DNA from: Rhizobium sp. BK650
GTDB taxonomy: Bacteria > Pseudomonadota > Alphaproteobacteria > Rhizobiales > Rhizobiaceae
Direction: 5' to 3'
Assembly (NCBI RefSeq): GCF_014195325.1
Contig: NZ_JACIBK010000011.1
Span: 124,001 to 188,000, forward strand
Length of the DNA: 64,000 nt
Made by a program: the position numbers and the translations under genes. This document shows, piece after piece, positions 25,748-33,053 of this stretch (position 1 is its first letter; every line of letters begins with the position of its first letter). The notes below the pieces were generated by a model. That model searched no databases. It was not told the origin of the DNA and was given only the letters and a program-made list of their open reading frames with translations.

Positions 25748-26560
25748 ATGAATTTTCTGCACCGGGCTTTGCCCTTTGCCGGGCTCGCGGCTGCTGCAAT
25801 GACGCTCAGCAGCTGCAATATCCTCGTTCCGGATGTCGCAGCTGATTCTCCGGCGCGCTTCGTGCTGGAAACTTCGCCGGTCTTCTACGAGCCGCCGGGT
25901 GTCGACCCGCGTCGCGTCAAGCCGATCCCCGATCAGCCGGTGCCTCAGACGCGCGAACTCTACAAGACACAGTTCCACCAGACTTACGGTCTGCCGGTCA
26001 GCAATCCGCTGCGCCTCGATATGGACAGGTACGGCCAGGTCAAGGATGGCGACTTTACGCTGCCGGCGATCCCCGCCAGCCGGATCCAGCCGCAATATCT
26101 GCGTCAGGAGGTCGATTATCAGACCAATGAGCGTCCCGGCACTGTTGTCGTCGATACCAAGGACCGCTTCCTCTATTTCGTCGAAGGCAATGGCAGGGCG
26201 ATGCGCTATGGCGTCGGCCTCGGCCGCGAAGGTTACGCCTGGAAGGGCCGTGGCGTCATTCAGTGGAAGCAGAAGTGGCCACGCTGGACGCCGCCCGCCG
26301 AAATGGTGTCGCGCCAGCCGGAAGTCCGGTCTTTTTCTGCGGAAAACGGCGGCATGAATCCCGGCCTCCAGAATCCGCTCGGTGCTCGCGCCATGTATAT
26401 TTTCAAGAACGGTCAGGACACGCTCTATCGCATCCACGGTACGCCCGACTGGCAGTCCGTCGGCAAGCCTGTCTCTTCCGGCTGTGTCCGAATGCTCAAT
26501 CAGGATGTGATCGATCTCTATGACCGCGTACCTGCCAAGTCCGAGATCGTTGTGATGTAG
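25748..26560 (+). CDS. L,D-transpeptidase lipoprotein (first of two)
   Basis: A 270-aa YkuD-domain lipoprotein that would cross-link or attach proteins to peptidoglycan. Signal with lipobox LSSC at about residues 21-24. The YkuD domain (about 130-268) contains GTVVVDTKDRFLYFVE, MRYGVGLGREGY, YRIHGTPDW (catalytic His) and SSGCVRMLNQDVIDLYDRVP (catalytic Cys). It is about 60% similar by eye to the next gene over this domain, so the two are recent paralogues. No operon partner is seen; a 276-base gap with repeats separates them. Confidence 0.92.
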   Translation: MNFLHRALPFAGLAAAAMTLSSCNILVPDVAADSPARFVLETSPVFYEPPGVDPRRVKPIPDQPVPQTRELYKTQFHQTYGLPVSNPLRLDMDRYGQVKDGDFTLPAIPASRIQPQYLRQEVDYQTNERPGTVVVDTKDRFLYFVEGNGRAMRYGVGLGREGYAWKGRGVIQWKQKWPRWTPPAEMVSRQPEVRSFSAENGGMNPGLQNPLGARAMYIFKNGQDTLYRIHGTPDWQSVGKPVSSGCVRMLNQDVIDLYDRVPAKSEIVVM

Positions 26561-26660
26561 GGCTGCAACAGGACTGGCGAGATCGTCTTCCCTGAGCCGG
26601 ACACGTCTGCGTGATGCTATGGTTTATTCAGCATAAGCCGATAGATTTTTCCTGCTGCAT

Positions 26661-26755
26661 GATTCCTTAAACCGGAATCGCTTTGAGGATAAAATTATGC
26701 AGCAATTTAAAGTGCTATAGCGTCTTTTGCGCGTTTGAAGACGCGCGGCGCTGTT
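26661..26755. repeat. Rhizobial intergenic palindromic repeat
   Basis: The block opens GATTCCTTAAACCGGAATCG, runs through ATGCAGCAATTTAAAGTGCT, and contains GCGTCTT (26720-26726) inverted as AAGACGC (26738-26744) around 11 bases. I recognise this from rhizobial intergenic regions, where close variants are frequent. It lies in the gap between the two L,D-transpeptidase genes and leaves no room for another gene there. Confidence 0.55.
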
Positions 26756-26836
26756 GTCGATATCGGCATTGGACGAATCGGGGGCAAGCTGCGTTTATGG
26801 CGAGCCCCGCATCACGAAGGAAATCAGTACCGCGTC

Positions 26837-27562
26837 ATGAGCCTCGATACATCCCTCTCCCGTCGTCGCTTTCTTTCCTTTACCGCTCTGACAGCGGCTT
26901 CCGCGCTGGCAGGCTGTGCCTCTACTTCGAATACGGTCGAAAATGGCAGCATGTCGATCAGCTACCGTTCGCCTTTCCGCCCGTTCCAAACGACGAGCGT
27001 GCCCAGCGAAGCAGAACTTGCCGTCATGTACGGCCCGATTGAAGATGGCGGTTTCCTCATCCCCGCCGTTCCCTATCAGCAGATCGATCCGCGCTACTAT
27101 CGCCAGCAGGTCGTAGACCCGACGGGCGAGCCGCCCGGCACCATCGTCGTCGATACGCCCTCGCGCTTCCTCTATCTCGTCGAGCCTGGTGGCATGGCGA
27201 TGCGCTACGGCGTCGGCATTGGCCGCGAAGGTTTCGCATGGTCGGGCAGCGGCGTCATCCAGTGGAAGCAGAAATGGCCGCGCTGGAAGCCGCCGAACGA
27301 GATGGTCGCCCGTCAGCCGGAGCTCGCGAAATATTCGATCGATCGCGGCGGCATGGAGCCCGGCCTCTTGAACCCGCTCGGTGCGCGCGCGCTCTACATC
27401 TTCTCGAATGGCGAAGACACGCTCTATCGCCTGCACGGTAATCCTGAATGGCGCTCCATTGGCAAGGCAGTTTCGTCGGGCTGCGTGCGCCTGCTCAACC
27501 AGGACATCATCGACCTCTACGATCGCGTTCCGAACAAGACACCCATCGTTGTTTGGCAGTGA
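26837..27562 (+). CDS. L,D-transpeptidase lipoprotein (second of two), Tat signal
   Basis: A 241-aa YkuD-domain protein. The signal SLDTSLSRRRFLSFTAL is twin-arginine and ends in LAGC, a lipobox, so it is a Tat-exported lipoprotein, unlike its neighbour which uses the Sec route. The catalytic domain has TIVVDTPSRFLYLVE, RYGVGIGREGFAWSGSG, YRLHGNPEW and SSGCVRLLNQDIIDLYDRVP. The paralogy with the gene upstream is clear. The ATG at 26837 starts the signal; upstream in-frame codons are in the repeat. It precedes the repeat-rich gap and its terminator. Confidence 0.9.
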   Translation: MSLDTSLSRRRFLSFTALTAASALAGCASTSNTVENGSMSISYRSPFRPFQTTSVPSEAELAVMYGPIEDGGFLIPAVPYQQIDPRYYRQQVVDPTGEPPGTIVVDTPSRFLYLVEPGGMAMRYGVGIGREGFAWSGSGVIQWKQKWPRWKPPNEMVARQPELAKYSIDRGGMEPGLLNPLGARALYIFSNGEDTLYRLHGNPEWRSIGKAVSSGCVRLLNQDIIDLYDRVPNKTPIVVWQ

Positions 27563-27582
27563 GGAACGGTCGGGCGAAGCCC

Positions 27583-27726
27583 GAGCAATCGATCCAGCGA
27601 ATCGATTGCAGTGACGAACGCCCTGAGCCCAAGCGAAGGGCTGGAGAGGTGCCGCGTAGCGGCAACAATCGATCCAATGAATCGATTGTAACGACGAGCG
27701 CCCGAAGCGCAAGCGCAGGGCCGGAG
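27583..27726. repeat. Two tandem copies of a 23-bp palindromic repeat unit
   Basis: CAATCGAT and ATCGATTG flank 7-base spacers at 27586-27608 (CCAGCGA) and again at 27666-27688 (CCAATGA), exactly 80 bases apart. Each copy is followed by a stretch with CGAACG/CGAGCGCCC and GCGnAGGG. A third copy lies at 58622-58644. The gap 27563-27919 also holds a terminator and another palindrome; no gene is seen in it. Confidence 0.6.
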
Positions 27727-27742
27727 TGATGCCTAACCCGAG

Positions 27743-27775
27743 AAACAAGCCGCCCGGAATGGGCGGTTTGTTTTT
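27743..27775 (+). terminator. Rho-independent terminator
   Basis: AAACAAGCCGCCC (27743-27755) pairs with GGGCGGTTTGTTT (27761-27773) with one wobble, loop GGAAT, and the 3' side ends in a T-run. It is about 180 bases after the second L,D-transpeptidase gene and may also serve readthrough from the repeats. Confidence 0.7.
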
Positions 27776-27798
27776 GTCGATCTACGCTCTGCATTCGA

Positions 27799-27864
27799 CG
27801 TCATCCTCGGCCTCGTGCCGAGGATCTAACCAGGGCAGTGCTCGGGACAGGCCCGAGCATGACG
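27799..27864. repeat. Nested palindromic repeat
   Basis: Outer arms CGTCAT (27799-27804) and ATGACG (27859-27864) enclose two hairpins: ATCCTCGG/CCGAGGAT (27803-27810, 27818-27825) and GCTCGGG/CCCGAGC (27840-27846, 27852-27858). This is a typical rhizobial REP-like arrangement in the gap before the LysR gene. Confidence 0.55.
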
Positions 27865-27919
27865 AGAGTCTCTGGCCAGCATGGTCCACCCTCAACCACC
27901 GCCAACATACTGGCTCTCC

Positions 27920-28882
27920 TCAAGCCGCCTCGGCGCGAATCCCAGCCTTGCACCCGGAAGCAAGCAGCGCCGCGTCCGCCACTTCTATAAACAACCGCCG
28001 AAACCACGACGCCCGCTCGTCCGCCCTGTCCACCCGCCGATACAACATCGACACCGGATCGGCCGGCAGTTCGATCGGCGGCATCGAGACCTCAAGATTG
28101 TGGAGCTGCGCCATGCAGCGTCCTAGCGATTCCGGTACGATGGCAATCGACGGCATGGCTCTCAGCGCCGGCGGCACCGCCGAATAGCGGGGCACCGTTG
28201 CCACCACGTTACGGCTTAAGCCCACCTTGTCGAGCGCAGCATCGACCGCCGTCGTCGCACTACTGACAAAGGAGATGGCGATATGCGGTGCGGCGATAAA
28301 ATCCTCGACGCTGATCGGCGGCTTCAGCTTCAATTGCTGCGGGTCATAAATGGCGATCGAGCACTGCTCGAACAGCGGCATGCGGATATGCCAGGAGGCC
28401 GGTTCGCCATGAACGGAGATGTTGAATTCGAAAGCACCGTCATCGAGCATCTGCGCCGCATCGCGCTTGTCGGCAGCAATGCCGACGAGCCGCGCGCCCG
28501 GCGCAAGCTGGCGCAGCCGTGCAATCAGAGGGCCGAAGAAGGCGGTTTCCAGGTTGTCGCACATGCCGACACGGAATTCGCCTTGCCAGGTCGAGGGATC
28601 GAAGCCTCTGGGCGGGCGGATCGCCCGTTCGATGCCTGATAGCGCATCCTCGATCGCCGGTGCGATGGCGAGCGCCCGCGCCGTTGGCTGCAGGCCGCGG
28701 CCGACGCGCACGAACAGCTCATCGTCGAGCGCCTCGCGCAGCCGCTTGAGCGCGGCTGAAAGGCCGGGCTGGCCGAGCAGCAGTCTTTCGGCCGCGCGGC
28801 TGACGTTACGCTCCTGCATCAGCACCGAAAAGGCGAGCAGGAGGTTCAGATCGATTTTGCGAAGGACGGCATCATTCATCAT
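27920..28882 (-). CDS. LysR-type regulator (NodD-like subgroup)
   Basis: A 320-aa LysR protein. The N-terminus RKIDLNLLLAFSVLMQERNV, SRAAERLLLGQPGLSAALKR and LFVRVGRGLQPTARAL form the HTH, and the effector domain starts about residue 95. RKIDLNLLLAF is a hallmark of the NodD/NahR/LinR branch, which usually responds to small aromatic compounds. It is divergent from an MFS gene, with 122 bases between the starts, so it probably controls that gene and itself. No T-N11-A box was confirmed. Confidence 0.88.
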   Translation of the reverse strand: MMNDAVLRKIDLNLLLAFSVLMQERNVSRAAERLLLGQPGLSAALKRLREALDDELFVRVGRGLQPTARALAIAPAIEDALSGIERAIRPPRGFDPSTWQGEFRVGMCDNLETAFFGPLIARLRQLAPGARLVGIAADKRDAAQMLDDGAFEFNISVHGEPASWHIRMPLFEQCSIAIYDPQQLKLKPPISVEDFIAAPHIAISFVSSATTAVDAALDKVGLSRNVVATVPRYSAVPPALRAMPSIAIVPESLGRCMAQLHNLEVSMPPIELPADPVSMLYRRVDRADERASWFRRLFIEVADAALLASGCKAGIRAEAA

Positions 28883-29004
28883 TATGAGTAATACCTGACA
28901 TGGCTACTATCAATTTGCAATAGGGTTTGAAGCTGTACATTTTCTCGTTCCTGCCGTCAGCCAGCCTCCCGGCGAAGGCGGCAGCAAAGAAGGAACTGAG
29001 ATCG

Positions 29005-30405
29005 ATGACCAATTCCCCATCTCCACGCGGAGCCGGCCTGGCGTTGCTGCTGCTCTGCGCTGCGAACTTCCTTGACGCCATGGATGTTTCCACCATCGGG
29101 GTCGCGCTCCCTGCGATCCAGACCGAACTTGGTATGCCGGCAACCTCGCTTCAATGGGCCGTCAGCGCCTATGTGCTGGGCTATGGCGGCTTCCTGCTGC
29201 TCGGCGGCCGTGTCGCCGACCTCTTCGGCCACCGGCGCGTCTTCCTCTGGTCGCTCGGCATCTTTGCGGCCGCCAGCATTGCCGGCGGTTTCGTCGATAG
29301 CGGCCCGACGCTGATCGCCGCCCGTCTGGTGAAGGGTATTGCTGCCGCCTTCACCGCACCGGCCGCACTCGCCCTGCTGCTCTCCGTCTTCGGCGAGGGC
29401 GAGAAAAGGGCCAAGGCGCTCGGTGTCTTCGCCTCGACGGGTGCCACCGGCTTCGTGCTCGGCATGGTGCTCGGCGGTGCGGCCACTATCTTCAGCTGGC
29501 GGGCGACCCTCGTCATGGGCGCGCCGGTCGCAATCCTCACCCTCGCCATCGCTCCCTTCGTCCTGCCTGCGGACGAACGTCGCAGCGAGGGACGCAAGCA
29601 CTTCGACTGGGCCGGCGCGCTCACAATCACGCCTGGCCTGTTGCTCTTCGTCTTCGGCATCACCAATGCCGCGGCGGCCGGCTGGCATGACTTTTTCACC
29701 TGGGGTTCGCTCGTCGCCTCCGTGGTGCTGATCGCACTCTTCCTGATCGTGGAATCCCGCCATGCCGATCCCATGGTGCCGCTGCATATCTTTCGCAGGG
29801 CAAAGCTCAGTCATGCCAATGCGATTGCCGCGCTGTTCCAGGGGGCCTATGTCGGCTTCCAGTTCATCGCGACGCTTTACTATCAGGACGTTATCGGCTG
29901 GTCGGCCTTCGCCACCGGCTTCTGCTTCGCCTTCGGCGGCGTCTGCGTCATGTTCCTTGCACCGCGTTTTGCCACTGTGGCGCAGAACCGCGGCACGACG
30001 GGCCTCATGGCGGTTGGTGTCGGGCTGCAGGCGACGAGCTATATCCTCTGGGTTGCTCTTGTCGGCCATATCGATCCGATCGTCCTGGTTGCTCTCAACC
30101 AGATTCCGCTTGGCGTCGGCTATGCCATGACCTATCCGGCAATCCAGGTTGCCGCGCTCTCCGATGTCGAAGAAGACAAGTCTGGCCTTGCCTCCGGCCT
30201 GCTCTTCGCCTCCTTCCAGATCGGTGGCGGCATCGTGCTTGCGGCCGCTTCCGCGATCTTCGCTGCAGCCCCGCAGTTCGGCTGGGATCCCTATGTCGGC
30301 GGTATCGTCTTCGTGGCGCTTCTGGCGATCCTGATCACCTTGCTTGCCGCTGTCGGCCCGAAGAGCGTAACGCTTCGCCCGCAGGCCTATCAGGCGGCGG
30401 AATAA
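29005..30405 (+). CDS. MFS drug-efflux transporter, DHA2/EmrB type
   Basis: A 466-aa MFS transporter with 14 helices: LLLLCAANFLDAMDVSTIGV (the D1-type motif LDAMD in helix 1), WAVSAYVLGYGGFLLLGGRV, GRVADLFGHRRVFLWSLGIF, and GSTGATGFVLGMVLGGAAT-like motif C (ASTGATGFVLGMVLGG). DHA2 members export drugs, dyes or signals using the proton gradient. AAGGA precedes the ATG at 29005. It is probably under the divergent LysR. A GC hairpin follows the stop. Confidence 0.9.
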   Translation: MTNSPSPRGAGLALLLLCAANFLDAMDVSTIGVALPAIQTELGMPATSLQWAVSAYVLGYGGFLLLGGRVADLFGHRRVFLWSLGIFAAASIAGGFVDSGPTLIAARLVKGIAAAFTAPAALALLLSVFGEGEKRAKALGVFASTGATGFVLGMVLGGAATIFSWRATLVMGAPVAILTLAIAPFVLPADERRSEGRKHFDWAGALTITPGLLLFVFGITNAAAAGWHDFFTWGSLVASVVLIALFLIVESRHADPMVPLHIFRRAKLSHANAIAALFQGAYVGFQFIATLYYQDVIGWSAFATGFCFAFGGVCVMFLAPRFATVAQNRGTTGLMAVGVGLQATSYILWVALVGHIDPIVLVALNQIPLGVGYAMTYPAIQVAALSDVEEDKSGLASGLLFASFQIGGGIVLAAASAIFAAAPQFGWDPYVGGIVFVALLAILITLLAAVGPKSVTLRPQAYQAAE

Positions 30406-30413
30406 TGCAAATT

Positions 30414-30440
30414 GCCCGCGCCGGGTGGCGCGGGCCTCCT
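30414..30440 (+). terminator. Hairpin terminator after the MFS gene
   Basis: GCCCGCGCC (30414-30422) and GGCGCGGGC (30427-30435) form a perfect 9-bp stem with a four-base loop and a short T-rich tail (CTCCTCTTTG). It sits between the MFS and ohrR convergent genes and may work both ways. Confidence 0.55.
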
Positions 30441-30465
30441 CTTTGAATCACTGCTCAGTCTCGGC

Positions 30466-30942
30466 CTATATGCTTGCGTTCAGATTTCCCCTGAGCCGGG
30501 TCAGCATGTCGCGCATCGCGGCCATTTCTTCCAGCGTACAGCCGATTGCCTCTCCGATCGAAGACATGATCGTATTGACCTCGCCTTTCATCGCCTGACC
30601 TTTCGGCGTCAATGACACGATGACTTGCCGCTCGTCGCGGGAATCGCGGGTGCGCTTGATGAGGCCGCTCTGCTCCAGCCGCTTGAGGAGAGGCGAAAGA
30701 GTGCCGGAATCGAGATCGAGCTGCTCGCCGATCGTCTTGACCGGCAGTTCGGCTTTTTCCCAAAGCACCAGCATGACGATATACTGCGGATAAGTGAGGC
30801 CCACCTTGTCGAGTATGGGCTTATAGGCGCGGGTAAAGGCATGCGCCGTCGCGTAAACCGCGAAGCAGAGCTGCTTCTCCAGCCGCTTTTCCTCTTCCGG
30901 TATCTCCATCACTTTCGCCGTTCTCGCTTTCATCGCTGCCAT
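30466..30942 (-). CDS. ohrR: MarR-family organic-hydroperoxide sensor OhrR
   Basis: A 158-aa winged-helix repressor. EKQLCFAVYATAHAFTRAYK places the redox Cys at residue 26, the peroxide-sensing position of OhrR; YPQYIVMLVLWE, DLDSGTLSPLLKRLEQSGLI and RDERQVIVSLTPKG are the recognition helix and wing. Oxidation by organic hydroperoxide releases the DNA. It is divergent from ohr, its standard partner. The 128-base gap holds the shared operators. Length and motifs match the family well. Confidence 0.92.
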   Translation of the reverse strand: MAAMKARTAKVMEIPEEEKRLEKQLCFAVYATAHAFTRAYKPILDKVGLTYPQYIVMLVLWEKAELPVKTIGEQLDLDSGTLSPLLKRLEQSGLIKRTRDSRDERQVIVSLTPKGQAMKGEVNTIMSSIGEAIGCTLEEMAAMRDMLTRLRGNLNASI

Positions 30943-31004
30943 CCCTAGAGCTCTTCATTGTCCTCTTTTCAAATTCCGAATGCAATTTGCAAAATTCACT
31001 TGCG

Positions 31005-31019
31005 TACAATTTAATTTGG
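31005..31019. promoter_or_regulatory. Possible OhrR operator
   Basis: TACAATTTAATTTGG resembles the TACAATT-AATTGTA OhrR box: the left half is exact and the right half matches in four of seven bases. Nearby GCAATTTGC (30982-30990) is another near-palindrome. Both lie between ohrR and ohr. Assignment is by position and similarity only. Confidence 0.45.
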
Positions 31020-31070
31020 CACTATTAAAAATGCAACCCGAGCGAACGGGGCCAACCAAAGGAGATTGTC

Positions 31071-31493
31071 ATGCCTATTCTCTATACGACCAAAGCTTCC
31101 GCTACCGGCGGCCGCGCAGGCCGCGCCGTTTCTGAAAATGGTGTCCTCGACGTCACGCTGACCGTGCCGAAGGAACTCGGCGGCGACGGCGCAACCGGCA
31201 CCAATCCCGAACAGCTCTTTGCGGCCGGTTATTCGGCCTGCTTCCTCGGTGCTCTGAAATTTGTGGCCGGCAAGGAAAAGGTCAAGATTCCTGAGGAAAC
31301 CACGGTTTCTGCAACCGTCGGCATCGGCCCGCGTGAAGATGGCGGTGGCTTCGGTATCGAAGTCGCGCTGACCGTCAATATTCCGGGCGTCGACCGTGAA
31401 ACCGCCGAAAAGCTTGCAGCGGCAGCCCACATCGTTTGCCCCTACAGCCACGCTATGCGCACCTCGACCGAAGTTCCGGTCACGGTTGCCTGA
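31071..31493 (+). CDS. ohr: Organic hydroperoxide resistance protein Ohr
   Basis: A 140-aa thiol peroxidase that reduces organic hydroperoxides. It has YTTKASATGGRAGRAVSENG, EQLFAAGYSACFLGALKF with the first redox Cys (about residue 60), and AAHIVCPYSHAMR with the second Cys (about 124), the pair used by Ohr with lipoylated reductants. GGAGA gives the ribosome site. It is divergent from ohrR, whose product should repress it until peroxide is present. Confidence 0.95.
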   Translation: MPILYTTKASATGGRAGRAVSENGVLDVTLTVPKELGGDGATGTNPEQLFAAGYSACFLGALKFVAGKEKVKIPEETTVSATVGIGPREDGGGFGIEVALTVNIPGVDRETAEKLAAAAHIVCPYSHAMRTSTEVPVTVA

Positions 31494-31519
31494 TCGATTT
31501 TTGCAGTATTGCTGAAGTA

Positions 31520-31546
31520 GGGCTGGGGCATCGCTCCGGCCCTTTT
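31520..31546 (+). terminator. Terminator after ohr
   Basis: GGGCTGGGG (31520-31528) pairs with CTCCGGCCC (31534-31542), with two wobble pairs and loop CATCG, followed by TTTT. Its last bases touch the 3' end of the convergent peroxidase gene. Confidence 0.65.
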
Positions 31547-32843
31547 AATGCGCTGCCTCCTGCGTCGGACGCGGCAGTTGGTCCGCATCTGTCAACGTGC
31601 CGAGGAACGCAACGATGTCGTCGATTTCCGATTCCGTCAGCGCCGGCGGGTCGCCGGGCTTGCGGCCGAATGGAGGATCCTGGTTGAGATTGCCCCAATA
31701 GGCTTGCGGAACATCGTCATATTTCCGGATCGTGCCGTCCGCGTTCTTCGGATACCAGCGGCCCGGATCGCTGTCGCGTGTCGCGTAGAAGGAAACGACG
31801 TCGCGCAGCGAATGGAAGTAGCCGTTGTGGAAGAAGCTCTTCTTCAGCGCCACATTGCGCAGCGTCGGCGTGCGAAACAGGCCGCAATAGTCCGATCGGT
31901 CCTTGAAATCCGTCCGTTGCGGACCACAAAGACCGAGATCATGATAATCAGGATCGCTATTGGCCGGGATTGCCATATTGCGCGGCGCCGCGAGCCCCAG
32001 GAAGCCGAAGTCGGAAAATTGCGGCGGCTCGCCGTCATTGGCGGGCTCGCTCAGATGACAGCTCGAACAGTTCCCTTTGGTGGGATCTTCGAAAAGTTCG
32101 CGCCCATGCAGTTCCTGCGCCGTCAGAGTGCCCTTGCCGGCAAGGAAGGCATCGTAACGGCTGGAATAGGGATAGAAGTCCGCGCCGCTCTGTTCGAACG
32201 TGCTAAGCGCCTCAACCGCACCCTGGAAGGCGTCCTTGGTGTTGCCGAAGATATCCTGGCCGAAAATCTCCCTGAAATCACCGGCATAGGCGCTCTTGCT
32301 GAGCGAGGCGACGACCTGCGCCTCGTCCTTGTTGCCCATTTCGAAAGGCGATAGCAGCGGAATCTTCGCCTGGTCGTAGCCGTGGTCCACGCGCCCGTCC
32401 CAGGTCAGGCCGCCGGTTGGCCCGTTATCGACGCTCTCGTCGCCTTCATCCTCGGAATCGTAGAAATGCTCGGTGAAGGAGGGTATGGCCTGCAGATAGC
32501 GCAGCGTCGGCACGGCACGCAGTCCCGGCTGATCCATATGCGGCCCGCCCATTTCGACCGGCTTTGCGGAAGCTGGCGCAAACCCATGATTCGGATCGTG
32601 GCAAGAGGCGCAGGCCTGCACGCCGGAGGCGGACAGCGAGGCATCCAAGAACATCTTGCGGCCGAGCTCCGTCAGGGCCTCGGCGCGAGCATAGGCTTCC
32701 GTGCGCGACATCGGACCGGGATGTACGCCACCGCTGACGGCCGCGCTGCTTTGCCGCAGGGACAGAAGGCTATAACCGAGCACAGCCGCCGCCAAACCGA
32801 GCGCCAGACCGGATCGCAGGAGCCAGAAGTTCTTTATAGTCAT
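31545..32843 (-). CDS. Periplasmic di-haem cytochrome c peroxidase-like protein
   Basis: A 432-aa exported protein with an N-terminal membrane segment (SGLALGLAAAVLGYSLLSL) and two haem sites, CASCH (about residue 78) and CSSCH (about 261). The family features LGRKMFLDASLSASGVQACA, LRAVPTLRYL, FRTPTLRNVALKKSFFHNG and LTESEIDDIVAFLGTL are present, so it is a CcpA/MauG-superfamily enzyme, reducing peroxide or modifying a partner protein. It is divergent from the secreted phosphoesterase at 33054, with 210 bases between them. Confidence 0.88.
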   Translation of the reverse strand: MTIKNFWLLRSGLALGLAAAVLGYSLLSLRQSSAAVSGGVHPGPMSRTEAYARAEALTELGRKMFLDASLSASGVQACASCHDPNHGFAPASAKPVEMGGPHMDQPGLRAVPTLRYLQAIPSFTEHFYDSEDEGDESVDNGPTGGLTWDGRVDHGYDQAKIPLLSPFEMGNKDEAQVVASLSKSAYAGDFREIFGQDIFGNTKDAFQGAVEALSTFEQSGADFYPYSSRYDAFLAGKGTLTAQELHGRELFEDPTKGNCSSCHLSEPANDGEPPQFSDFGFLGLAAPRNMAIPANSDPDYHDLGLCGPQRTDFKDRSDYCGLFRTPTLRNVALKKSFFHNGYFHSLRDVVSFYATRDSDPGRWYPKNADGTIRKYDDVPQAYWGNLNQDPPFGRKPGDPPALTESEIDDIVAFLGTLTDADQLPRPTQEAAH

Positions 32844-33053
32844 ACCAAGGATTCCAATGGGTTAACATTGCCCGATCCCATGATCGAACCTGAGTGCAAC
32901 AGATTGATGACGCGCACTCACCAACTATTGCGGCAATCCGTCAGATGTCACAAAGTTGATAGACGCCGGGAATAGCGTCGCGCTTGCGCTTGGCTCTTTG
33001 TTCCCGCCGAGAGCTCCTCTAGCCACGCCCCCTTAGCCATGAGGTTTCCCGCG

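Noticed and set aside
28957..30069. A 370-codon frame opposite the MFS gene
   Set aside because: Glu/Gly/Arg-rich antisense shadow, with no ribosome site.
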